Notes under the pieces: generated by a model
The model's database searches: none
Seen by the model: the letters and a program-made list of their open reading frames with translations, nothing else
What the model was told of the DNA's origin: nothing
Origin: JBBIOI01 sp037443425
GTDB taxonomy: Bacteria; Desulfobacterota; BSN033; UBA1163
Reading direction: 5' to 3'
Length of the DNA stretch: 64,000 nt
NCBI GenBank assembly: GCA_037443425.1
Contig: JBBIOI010000005.1
Span: 1 to 64,000, forward strand
Shown: piece by piece, positions 44,049 through 50,737 of the stretch
Numbering within the stretch: position 1 is the stretch's first letter
Layout: every line of letters starts with the position of its first letter
Program-made: the position numbers and the translations under genes

Positions 44049-45412
44049 CTGACTTCAGGAGTATGTGAGAGGTGTGGGAATTTAATATTCACATAGGGTG
44101 GTTCAACCTCTTTAGTTATTCCACGATAAAGCTTACCATATGACCTCATGTAGAAGTGACGCTTAGGAAGTCGCATAACGTTCTGGGCAAGAATTCGACT
44201 ATCTTCGACTTCCCTCACGGTTATACCTCCACCAAAAGAAAGGACAGGTTGAAACTTTTTTATTTTTGGGGATGAAAGCTCAATAAATCTGGCAGTTTCT
44301 GGATGGTTTACGAGCATGTAAACCCAGGTATTGATGTTATCGATGATGCTTTTTGTTGCCTCCTTTCCTATTTCTTCTTCCATCTGTGCAATAGACTGGG
44401 TATAGAAATGCACATAGACATTGGCAGCCCCTCCTTTATTAAATAACTCTTCAATCCCCTTATAAAGCATATTATGCCCCTCATCTATATGAAGTGAGAG
44501 GGGAGGGTCAAGTTTTCTTCCCGAGGCGTAAAACCTCCCAAGCATCGACTGTATCATTGAGATAAGAACTCTCCCGATGATATGTGCAGTTCTTCGGGCA
44601 AGCATAGAGCCAGTATTGCAGAAAAGAATGACTCCTTTTCCTTCTTCAAATCGTTTAACGAACTCGTTGACATAGCTTTTGCCGATAATTTTACCTGTTG
44701 AACCAGAAGTCAGAGCTGAAAGAGTCGTTCTCAGAGATGAAGAAACTTTTGAGAAGAAATCAGGTGGAGAGTTAAGTATCTGATCAATACTTGTAACTAT
44801 TTCATGAGAACCTGGGATTTTTGCAATTTCTTCTTTAAAGTTTCGTAGGTTATTCCAATCACTTCGTTCTTTAATTTCGTAAAAATTAGTGTTTAGCCTT
44901 TGCCCCTTATTTCTTTCCTTAAGCGAAAGACCTGCAATTACAGCCTGGGTAACTTCATAGGCGATGGCAATAAAGTAGTCTTCCGTAGCCTTAATTCCTG
45001 AAATTACATGATCTACAAGTTCGTCTTCCATATAGTAGTAAGCAAGGGGGTCAAGCATGATAGAATAATCAGTATAAATGGGGGATAGAAACATTATTTC
45101 TTCAAGTCTTCCTGTTTCAGCAGAGGCCTGAACTACACGGCTAAAAAGCTCTATATCTCCTTTTGGGTCAATTACAACAACATTGAGACCTTTATGGATA
45201 TCTTGTTCGACAATATACTCAATTAGCTTTGTTTTTCCAACCCTTGTGGTTCCAAAACAGCCGAAGTGACCATTTCGGTCTCGGTCAGGAATAACAATAT
45301 CTATCTCCTTATGGATATTTGAGAGCTCTACCCCATGACCTATTACTGTATAATCCCTTGAGTTTTTCTTTTTCCCTTTTCTATTAAGCTCGTAAAGTTC
45401 CTCGATTCCCAT
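44045..45412 (-). CDS. VirD4/TraD-like coupling ATPase lacking a membrane anchor
   Basis: 455 residues from the ATG at 45412. Walker A GTTRVGKT (54-61), VVVIDPKGDIELF, Walker B LSLHIDEGHNML and the TQSIAQMEE motif place it among type IV coupling proteins that bring relaxase-bound DNA to the secretion channel. The N-terminal transmembrane domain is missing. An in-frame TTG at 45466 would add 18 mainly hydrophobic residues (IIFLNFLNFLPYYG) but lies in the AGTAWTACT site. No clear Shine-Dalgarno precedes either start. Confidence 0.85.
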   Translation of the reverse strand: MGIEELYELNRKGKKKNSRDYTVIGHGVELSNIHKEIDIVIPDRDRNGHFGCFGTTRVGKTKLIEYIVEQDIHKGLNVVVIDPKGDIELFSRVVQASAETGRLEEIMFLSPIYTDYSIMLDPLAYYYMEDELVDHVISGIKATEDYFIAIAYEVTQAVIAGLSLKERNKGQRLNTNFYEIKERSDWNNLRNFKEEIAKIPGSHEIVTSIDQILNSPPDFFSKVSSSLRTTLSALTSGSTGKIIGKSYVNEFVKRFEEGKGVILFCNTGSMLARRTAHIIGRVLISMIQSMLGRFYASGRKLDPPLSLHIDEGHNMLYKGIEELFNKGGAANVYVHFYTQSIAQMEEEIGKEATKSIIDNINTWVYMLVNHPETARFIELSSPKIKKFQPVLSFGGGITVREVEDSRILAQNVMRLPKRHFYMRSYGKLYRGITKEVEPPYVNIKFPHLSHTPEVS

Positions 45413-45466
45413 AATCCCATAATAAGGAAGAAAATTTAAAAAATTAAGAAAAATTATCTCTATCAA

Positions 45467-45475
45467 AGTAATACT
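45467..45475. promoter_or_regulatory. AGTAWTACT site 7 (coupling protein gene)
   Basis: AGTAATACT, perfect. On the minus strand GATAAT follows 8 bp downstream, toward the coupling-protein gene; on the plus strand it faces a hairpin RNA region. Confidence 0.6.
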
Positions 45476-45513
45476 ATATTAGAAAATATTTTCCGGTAGT
45501 TTTTTACGAAAAT

Positions 45514-45580
45514 AAGGTCGGCCTTTACACTCTGTTTGTCTTTAAAAGATGTGGGAAAGTGCCGACCTTTTTGTTTTTAG
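45514..45580 (+). ncRNA. Long hairpin with T-run: terminator of a short RNA, or oriT hairpin
   Basis: AAGGTCGGC (45514-45522) pairs perfectly with GCCGACCTT (45561-45569) across 38 nt, with partial inner pairing CTTTACAC/GTGGGAAAG, followed by TTTGTTTTT. There is no upstream gene on this strand, so a transcript starting near the AGTAWTACT site would be a small RNA of about 90 nt. The location beside coupling and relaxase-like genes also fits oriT. Confidence 0.5.
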
Positions 45581-45607
45581 GAAAGGAGAGAAAGGGGGAA
45601 GGAGAAA

Positions 45608-45784
45608 TTGAATCAATATCTTTACTGCAAAAAGAGAGATATGAGGCTTAATGTTCAAATTTGTACTGTAAGGGAATGTTCTCATTTAAAAAATAAAGAT
45701 GAAAGGTTTCTTTGCAGGTTTTCTTCAAAAAGGGAGAAACTTTTAAAGAAAAGACTAAAAAATAAAAAGGGAGGAGTAAAATGA
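45608..45784 (+). CDS. 58-residue four-Cys protein
   Basis: Starts at TTG with AAGGAG just upstream and ends in ATGA overlapping the nuclease gene. Cys at 7, 19, 24 and 36 (spacing 11-4-11) suggests a zinc site; the C-terminus is very basic (KREKLLKKRLKNKK). Translational coupling supports it being real. Function unknown. Confidence 0.5.
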   Translation: MNQYLYCKKRDMRLNVQICTVRECSHLKNKDERFLCRFSSKREKLLKKRLKNKKGGVK

Positions 45785-46839
45785 TTGCAGAACTGATTCT
45801 TAAAGTTGCAGGTTTTGATAAGTACAACGGACAGGTACCTTATTATCCAAGACCATCTTATGCAGGCCCTGAGAGATGTTTAAGGGCAATATGTTACGAA
45901 GCCCAGGGATATCCTAAGAAGCTTTCAGACCGATTTTATGCAATTCTTGATGATAGCTCATGGCATGAGGAACTTACGCTTGACATTTTGAGGAAATCCT
46001 CGTTCAAGGTTCATTCAGAGCAAATGGTGGTAGAGTGTGGAAGGGTAACACATAAGGATGCCCCTTTTACTATTCGGGGGCGGATTGATGCGCTACTTAC
46101 TGACATTTCTGGAGTGGATCGTCTTTTAGAGCACAAGGCTGTCAACCATTTTTCTTTTGAAAGGTATTCAACGGAAGAATTTCCTATGGATTATCTAACC
46201 CAGACTGTATTTTACTTTGTTGGACTTTCAAAGATCCAGCCTGAGATTCGAGAGGGTTTTTTACTGATTAAGAATAAAAACACTTCTCAGTATTTAGAGT
46301 TTTACCTGGATTATGATGTTTCTAAAGACCATTTGAAAGTGCTTGATGTGATACGTAGTGATGGCATGAGAAGGGATGGAGAGGAATTCTGGGGGCTTTA
46401 TCATCAGGCAATAGAAAGGTTTGAAGAAGTAGAAAAACACCGAAAAAACAATACGTTACCCCCAAGGCAGTATGAACCCGGACACTGGCAATGTTCATAC
46501 TGTAGTTTTGAAGAAATGTGTAATGCTCATTATGAGAAGGAATTTACTACTTTATCTGATGGTGGAATTTATCTGAAAGAAATTGAGGATGTTGTGAAGG
46601 AGTATCATGGGCTTTCAAGCCTAAAGAAAGAAACCGAAAAGAGGCTTGAAGAGATGAAGGAAGAGATAAAGAGTGTAATGAAAGCGGCTGGAGTAAAAAG
46701 GGTTGATGTAAATGGCATTTCCGTTAGTCTTTCGCTACAAAAACGTTATACTCTCGATAAAAGTCTTATTCCTGTTGAAATTCTTAGTAAGGCTCAGAAG
46801 GAGAGTCTTATTGAAATATTCATGCTTAAACAAAAATAA
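45781..46839 (+). CDS. Cas4/RecB-like PD-(D/E)xK nuclease
   Basis: 352 residues. The RecB-family nuclease motifs are WHEELTLD, IRGRIDALL (Asp), LLEHKAVN (ExK) and the QTVFYFVGL helix (Q/Y motif). Flanking Cys (RCLRAIC and CSYCSFEEMC) can hold an iron-sulfur cluster, as in Cas4 and AddB. The tail is coiled coil. Such nucleases process DNA ends in phages and conjugative elements. There is no CRISPR context. Confidence 0.85.
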   Translation: MIAELILKVAGFDKYNGQVPYYPRPSYAGPERCLRAICYEAQGYPKKLSDRFYAILDDSSWHEELTLDILRKSSFKVHSEQMVVECGRVTHKDAPFTIRGRIDALLTDISGVDRLLEHKAVNHFSFERYSTEEFPMDYLTQTVFYFVGLSKIQPEIREGFLLIKNKNTSQYLEFYLDYDVSKDHLKVLDVIRSDGMRRDGEEFWGLYHQAIERFEEVEKHRKNNTLPPRQYEPGHWQCSYCSFEEMCNAHYEKEFTTLSDGGIYLKEIEDVVKEYHGLSSLKKETEKRLEEMKEEIKSVMKAAGVKRVDVNGISVSLSLQKRYTLDKSLIPVEILSKAQKESLIEIFMLKQK

Positions 46840-46853
46840 AAGGAGGTAGGTTT

Positions 46854-47039
46854 ATGAAGCAGAGCAACTTGATTATAAATGAAGCTGTTGAACGGATGGT
46901 CCTTTCGCTTGAACCGAAGCACTGGCAGGCATTTTCAGCCGAGATAGGGGTTCCCTACCCGTATTCATTATCGGAAAAGAAAAAGATTCTGAGGAAGGCA
47001 ATATTTGGTTTTAGAAGAAAGGAGGCGGAGGATGTTTAG
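46854..47039 (+). CDS. Small protein of unknown function
   Basis: 61 residues, AAAGGAGG before the ATG. Sequence includes EPKHWQAFSAEIGVPYPYSLSEKKK and a basic C-terminus. It lies between the nuclease (14 bp) and the directionality-factor-like gene (8-bp overlap). No family recognised. Confidence 0.55.
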   Translation: MKQSNLIINEAVERMVLSLEPKHWQAFSAEIGVPYPYSLSEKKKILRKAIFGFRRKEAEDV

Positions 47040-48093
47040 ACCAAGATTCGCAAGTATTAAGGACCTTTCGGAAATAAGGAGGCTTCCGAGGCTCGGGAAA
47101 ATAAGGTTGGGTGTTAAGCTTATTTCTCAGCGGACAAAACAGGAATTTCCAAGGGAAACAGAATATTTTATAGTCCCGCCTGAGGTTGCAAAAGTTTATG
47201 GAGATAGACCCACGGCTCTTGAAGTGATGTTTCCGATAAACGACAGGGAGGCAGTTTTCCCTCAGGCCTACAAATGGTATGGTGCGATGAGGGGTCTGAA
47301 ATGCGTGGGAAACGGTGTTCAGGCTCTGAGGCTTAGGGAAGAGACAAGAGAGATGGAAGAAATTGAGTGCAACGGGCATAAATGTGAACACCTCGTAAAC
47401 GGGGAATGTCAGAGGATAGGACACCTTATGGTGATTCTTCCGAGGATCAACATGGGAGGTGTTTATCAAATTGACGTTGGTTCATATCACAGTATTGTGG
47501 ATGTAAATAGCGGAATCGATTATGTACAGGCATTGGTGGGAAGGTTTGCAATGATTCCGCTGAGGCTTTGTCGGGTACCAAAGGAGACTCATTTTGGAGG
47601 GCAGAAGCAGATACATTATACATTACAGTTATATTTTGATGCTGATATCGAGGTGGTGAATGAACTAAGAAGGAATACAGAAACTATTCTTTCTTCTACC
47701 CGGAATCTTGTTTTACCACCACCTGAATTTGTTGATCAGGATGGAGTTCTTGTTGAGTTTGAGGATGAGGTAAAAGAAAGTTCTGCGGGGGAAGTAGTTG
47801 AATCAAAGGTACCACTTCCTGACAGTTCAAAAAAGGTTGAAGTTAAAGAGGAAAGAAAAGAAGCGGAAGTACACAATAATGAAGATGAAGACAGACCAAA
47901 GATAACTAGACAGCAGATTGAGGCAATTAAAAGATTAGCTGAACGAAGGGGAGTGAGTGCAAACTTTGATTTTCTGAAGGGGTTATCTTATGAGATGGGT
48001 TCTAGGATTATTTCTGCAATGCAGAAAAAAGATGTTAGCCTACATTCACTCCAGAAAGAGTTCGGGGATGTAATTGATGAAACTCCTTTTTAA
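47032..48093 (+). CDS. Recombination-directionality-factor-like protein
   Basis: 353 residues from the ATG at 47032 with GGAGGCGGAG upstream; a start at 47005 would add nine residues inside the previous gene. The pattern of basic N-terminal domain, YFIVPPEVAKVYGDRP, a Cys set CNGHKCEHLVNGEC, and LMVILPRINMGGVYQIDVGS resembles Gp3-like directionality factors and related phage proteins. The C-terminus has a charged linker and a small helical domain (RQQIEAIKRLAERRG). The assignment is tentative. Confidence 0.5.
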   Translation: MFRPRFASIKDLSEIRRLPRLGKIRLGVKLISQRTKQEFPRETEYFIVPPEVAKVYGDRPTALEVMFPINDREAVFPQAYKWYGAMRGLKCVGNGVQALRLREETREMEEIECNGHKCEHLVNGECQRIGHLMVILPRINMGGVYQIDVGSYHSIVDVNSGIDYVQALVGRFAMIPLRLCRVPKETHFGGQKQIHYTLQLYFDADIEVVNELRRNTETILSSTRNLVLPPPEFVDQDGVLVEFEDEVKESSAGEVVESKVPLPDSSKKVEVKEERKEAEVHNNEDEDRPKITRQQIEAIKRLAERRGVSANFDFLKGLSYEMGSRIISAMQKKDVSLHSLQKEFGDVIDETPF

Positions 48094-48116
48094 TTTCTTT
48101 TAACTGCAAATTGATA

Positions 48117-48148
48117 CCGGAGAGGAGTTTCCTCTCCGGACTTTTTTA
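48117..48148 (+). terminator. Terminator after the directionality-factor-like gene
   Basis: CCGGAGAGGA (48117-48126) pairs perfectly with TCCTCTCCGG (48130-48139) around GTT, followed by ACTTTTTTATTTT. Confidence 0.85.
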
Positions 48149-48301
48149 TTTTATTAATTTTTTAAAATACCTACAATCAAAAGAAGAATTATTTAGAAAT
48201 AAAATCGATAAATTTGATTTTCCTTGAAGAAGGATTTTTTTAATACTCTGCGGGAAACGACAAATTATCAGCTCAATTTTTTTATCTTTTTTATTTCTCA
48301 C
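48146..48301 (-). CDS. 51-residue protein under the c-di-GMP riboswitch
   Basis: Starts at GTG (48301) with GGAGG exactly 6 nt upstream, just after the riboswitch terminator. The product is very basic: MRNKKDKKIELIICRFPQ at the start, two Cys and a Lys-rich C-terminal KKLIK. No family recognised. An upstream in-frame TTG at 48328 lies within the terminator U-run and is rejected. The strong ribosome site and the preceding switch are the evidence that it is a gene. Confidence 0.6.
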   Translation of the reverse strand: MRNKKDKKIELIICRFPQSIKKILLQGKSNLSILFLNNSSFDCRYFKKLIK

Positions 48302-48320
48302 CTTATTCCTCCTTCTCCCC

Positions 48321-48363
48321 GAAAACAAAAAGGCTCGTGATTATTTTTGACAAATCACGAGCC
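48321..48363 (-). terminator. Expression-platform terminator of the c-di-GMP riboswitch
   Basis: On the minus strand GGCTCGTGAT (48363-48354) pairs perfectly with ATCACGAGCC (48341-48332), followed by TTTTTGTTTT. Its GCTCGTG can alternatively pair with CACGAGC in the aptamer (48456-48450), a possible antiterminator. Ligand binding would then favour termination. Confidence 0.75.
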
Positions 48364-48395
48364 CGTGAGAGTACGAACGTATGATTTCTTATTTT

Positions 48396-48472
48396 CCCTT
48401 CGGCAACCCGGCTATCCCAGAGGGACCCGTGGCTTTCCGTCCCACAATTGCTCGTGGTTTGGCTTTTCGGGG
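48396..48472 (-). promoter_or_regulatory. Cyclic di-GMP-I (GEMM) riboswitch aptamer
   Basis: The minus strand carries the GEMM-I hallmarks in order: GCCAAACC, a hairpin, GTGGGACGGAAAGCC, a second hairpin (GGGTCCC/GGGA), then AGCCGGGTTGCCGA. These match GCAAACC, GGGACGCAAAGCC and the GGGTTGCC-type closing strand of known aptamers. The residue aligned with Vc2 G20 appears to be G, which favours c-di-GMP over cGAMP. A terminator and a small gene follow. Confidence 0.85.
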
Positions 48473-48503
48473 AAATTAAAAAATCATTTTTTTTGAAAAA
48501 AAG

Positions 48504-48519
48504 GCAAAATATGTGCCAA
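48504..48519 (-). promoter_or_regulatory. Sigma-54 (-24/-12) promoter of the riboswitch transcript
   Basis: Minus strand TTGGCAC-N5-TTGC: GG at 48517-48516, ten bases, GC at 48505-48504, the exact sigma-54 spacing. It lies about 30 bp before the aptamer. The upstream activator is unknown. Confidence 0.65.
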
Positions 48520-48634
48520 TTACTTTAACTTTGAAACTTATTGGAATCATTAAAGAATTAAATATCTAAAAAGTTATAAGAATTCATCCAGATGACTTTT
48601 TGTCAGTCAGGAGACAAAAATTGTGAAAAAATTC

Positions 48635-49237
48635 TTAATCTTTCTTAAGACCATATTTTTTTACGTAAGGTCGGATTACTACAGAGATTGTTTGCAGAAC
48701 CTCTTCCGTTTCACCGGGACTAAGCATTCCTATTTGTTTAAAGAAATCAACGAGTCTAGGATGGTCGGTAAATTTTAGGATTTCATCTGGTACGTATTGG
48801 GCAAGGAGAAGGTATTCATGGACTGGCTGATTTAGTTTTTGCGCAAGTTCTATAATGAATTCTCTTTTCAAGATGAGTTTACCTTCAAGCACTTCATTAA
48901 TAATCTCTTTCGAAATATTCAGGGTAGAATAAAAATCTTCAGGGTTAGTTAAATTTTCAAGATCTTTTTTAAGCCTCTGGATGAATTTTATAGGCATTAG
49001 TCCTTCATAGCCGTATTTTTCTAAATTTTCAGGTCGCTTTCTTTCTCCATAGAGAATGTAATCTGATGAAAGGCCGAAAACTGAATTTAGTTTTTTGAGA
49101 AAATCTCGGGATGGTTCTCTTTTGCCTTTTTCTATTTCTGCGACATATCCTTGAGAATATCCAAGTAGTTGGGCAAATTGTTTTTGTCTTAATTTATTTT
49201 TTTTTCTAAATTCTCTAATTCTTTCGCAGGGTTTCAT
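48635..49237 (-). CDS. XRE-family repressor-like regulator
   Basis: 200 residues. The Cro/CI-type helix-turn-helix RIREFRKKNKLRQKQFAQLLGYSQGYVAEIEKG is residues 6-38. A second helical region may mediate oligomerisation. It is divergent from the sigma-like gene at 49411 across 173 bp that contain a good promoter and an AGTAWTACT-like site, the arrangement of an element's master repressor. It is a candidate AGTAWTACT-binding protein. Confidence 0.85.
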   Translation of the reverse strand: MKPCERIREFRKKNKLRQKQFAQLLGYSQGYVAEIEKGKREPSRDFLKKLNSVFGLSSDYILYGERKRPENLEKYGYEGLMPIKFIQRLKKDLENLTNPEDFYSTLNISKEIINEVLEGKLILKREFIIELAQKLNQPVHEYLLLAQYVPDEILKFTDHPRLVDFFKQIGMLSPGETEEVLQTISVVIRPYVKKYGLKKD

Positions 49238-49266
49238 AAAAAGTTATCAAAAAGTAAAAAAAATAC

Positions 49267-49295
49267 TTGACAAATAATTAGTAATATGTTATTAT
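49267..49295 (+). promoter_or_regulatory. Sigma-70 promoter for the sigma-like/partition genes
   Basis: TTGACA (49267-49272), 17-bp spacer, TATTAT (49290-49295). The spacer and -10 hold a rough inverted repeat (AATAAT ... ATTATT) that could be a repressor site. Confidence 0.7.
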
Positions 49296-49339
49296 TGCAA
49301 TAGGGTAACTGAAAGTAATAATTTATATCATCCATTTAT

Positions 49340-49348
49340 TGTATTACT
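49340..49348. promoter_or_regulatory. AGTAWTACT-like site 8
   Basis: TGTATTACT, one mismatch, 62 bp before the sigma-like gene and about 45 bp downstream of the promoter -10. Confidence 0.45.
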
Positions 49349-49410
49349 TATTTTAAATATTTCTAATAAAGAAAATATAACAAAATGAAAAAAAAGTCAA
49401 GGAGGTCGAA

Positions 49411-49806
49411 ATGAGTAAAGCTGTAGATGAGTTATTTATAAAAAATTTAGATATTATAAAGTATATTGCAAAAAAGTATTCTACACTAGACCCCGCAATA
49501 TCGTATGAAGACCTTTTAAATGAGGCCTATATTGCAATTGCTGAATCAATAGAGAAGTTTGAATCAGAAAAAAAAGTTTCATATTCCTCCTATTTATGGT
49601 GGTGCTTAAAAAAGAGGTTTCAGAAAGTGCTTAAAAAGGATCTTATGGTAGTTGAGATTGAGGACAATACAGGGGAAAAAGCTATACTAAATTATAATCA
49701 GTTTATGAGAAAGAAGGTTTTCCTCAAAGGGAAAAAGTGGAGGGTTATTTCGCTTAATGAATCTCTTGAAGGAATAAAAGAGAAATGGGATAGGAGAGAA
49801 TCTTAA
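49411..49806 (+). CDS. Sigma-factor region 2-like protein without region 4
   Basis: 131 residues. IIKYIAKKYSTLDPAISYEDLLNEAYIAIAESIEKF and VSYSSYLWWCLKKRF follow sigma-70 region 2, which binds core RNA polymerase and the -10 element. The rest is too short for region 4, so it cannot read a -35 alone. GGAGGTCGAA precedes the ATG. It may redirect polymerase to element promoters, perhaps with a partner. Confidence 0.65.
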   Translation: MSKAVDELFIKNLDIIKYIAKKYSTLDPAISYEDLLNEAYIAIAESIEKFESEKKVSYSSYLWWCLKKRFQKVLKKDLMVVEIEDNTGEKAILNYNQFMRKKVFLKGKKWRVISLNESLEGIKEKWDRRES

Positions 49807-49830
49807 GGTTATGTGGGCTTTAGTAACACC

Positions 49831-49959
49831 AAGGGTATCGTTTGATACCCCTGTCTCACCAAGGGTATCGTTTGATACCCCTGTCTCACCAAGGGTATCG
49901 TTTGATACTCCTGTCTCACCAAGGGTATCGTTTGATACCCCTGTCTCACCAAGGGTATC
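49831..49959. repeat. 30-bp tandem array of palindromes (candidate centromere)
   Basis: Four full units (49831, 49861, 49891, 49921) and a partial fifth (49951-49959). Each unit has GGGTATC-GTTT-GATACCC, a 7-bp inverted repeat, plus CTGTCTCACC. The only difference is one C-to-T in unit 3. The array is 37 bp upstream of the gene preceding the ParB-like genes, as for a partition site. It is also open in one frame (ATG 49811 to 49993) as a ten-residue repeat, and the one change is synonymous there (Thr), so translation cannot be excluded. Confidence 0.85.
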
Positions 49960-49996
49960 AAAAGTAATAATACATTATGTGAAGGAGGTATAATTT

Positions 49997-50737
49997 ATGG
50001 AAGAAAAAGAGGATAGTTTCTCTAATGAAATTGTTCTTGAAAAAAATGACCCCCTTGCGGAGATGTTGATGAAAAAATCATTTATAAAGATTGGTGATAA
50101 TTATTATGTAACACTAAGATTTTATTACAAGTGTTTTAAGGGAGAGGAGAGCTTTCAAAGTTTTTACAGAAATTTTTATAAGAAAATGTACAGTGGAGAA
50201 TTAAGGATAATAACAATTAATGTAATTATAGAGGAGAAAAAGTATACTTTAGTTCGGGTACCAGACCCTAATAATGAAAGATTTCTATTTTATAAAGGAA
50301 TAGCGAATCTTCCAAAAAAAGGTGATGTTCCTTTGCAGTTAAGAGTTCCCTTAAAACTGGTACCACATATATGTGAAATTAAATCACCCACTTTAAATCC
50401 TGAATATTTAAAGTTTTACAAGTTTGTGGAGAATGCTTTTAAGGAGAAAAGATTCAGCGTGTTTATAGCGGATGATTTATATGGAGGTAGTATTACGAAT
50501 TTAAGTGTAACAGTCTGGAGAAGGGATTTTTATCTATTGAAAGAAATTTCAAAGACTTTGAATATGAAAATTAGCTCAATAATTTCCTGCTCATTTTGGA
50601 ATTATTTAAAGGAGTTTTATCCAGAATATGTGGCAGGAGAAAATCATAAAACGGAGGTGTCAGATGGAGATAATTTATCTACCAATCAGCATGTTGAAGG
50701 AGGATCGGAGGAATCCATTCAAACCGCTACCGCATAA
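49997..50737 (+). CDS. Uncharacterised protein between the palindromic array and the ParB-like gene
   Basis: 246 residues, AAGGAGG before the ATG. Mixed alpha/beta, with FYKGIANLPKKGDVPLQLRVPLKLVPHIC and a C-terminal part (TVWRRDFYLLKEISKTLNMKIS) that could be a ribbon-helix-helix or similar DNA-binding module. The tail overlaps the ParB-like gene by 74 bp. It may bind the array; no family recognised. Confidence 0.55.
   Translation: MEEKEDSFSNEIVLEKNDPLAEMLMKKSFIKIGDNYYVTLRFYYKCFKGEESFQSFYRNFYKKMYSGELRIITINVIIEEKKYTLVRVPDPNNERFLFYKGIANLPKKGDVPLQLRVPLKLVPHICEIKSPTLNPEYLKFYKFVENAFKEKRFSVFIADDLYGGSITNLSVTVWRRDFYLLKEISKTLNMKISSIISCSFWNYLKEFYPEYVAGENHKTEVSDGDNLSTNQHVEGGSEESIQTATA

Noticed and set aside
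46854..48093. Anti-CRISPR or restriction genes near the nuclease
   Set aside because: The small protein and the Cys-containing protein show no such motifs; directionality-factor-like similarity is the better, still weak, reading.
48146..48328. 60-codon minus-strand frame starting at TTG 48328
   Set aside because: Its start lies inside the U-run of the riboswitch terminator. The GTG at 48301 has an ideal ribosome site, so the shorter 51-residue frame is annotated.
48396..48472. 3',3'-cGAMP (GEMM-Ib) specificity of the riboswitch
   Set aside because: The base aligned with G20 of the Vc2 aptamer appears to be G rather than A. The alignment is by eye, so this is a preference, not proof.
49831..49959. 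CRISPR-like periodic repeats
   Set aside because: The 30-bp units are fully tandem, with no variable spacers and no cas genes; the Cas4-like nuclease 3 kb away has no CRISPR context.
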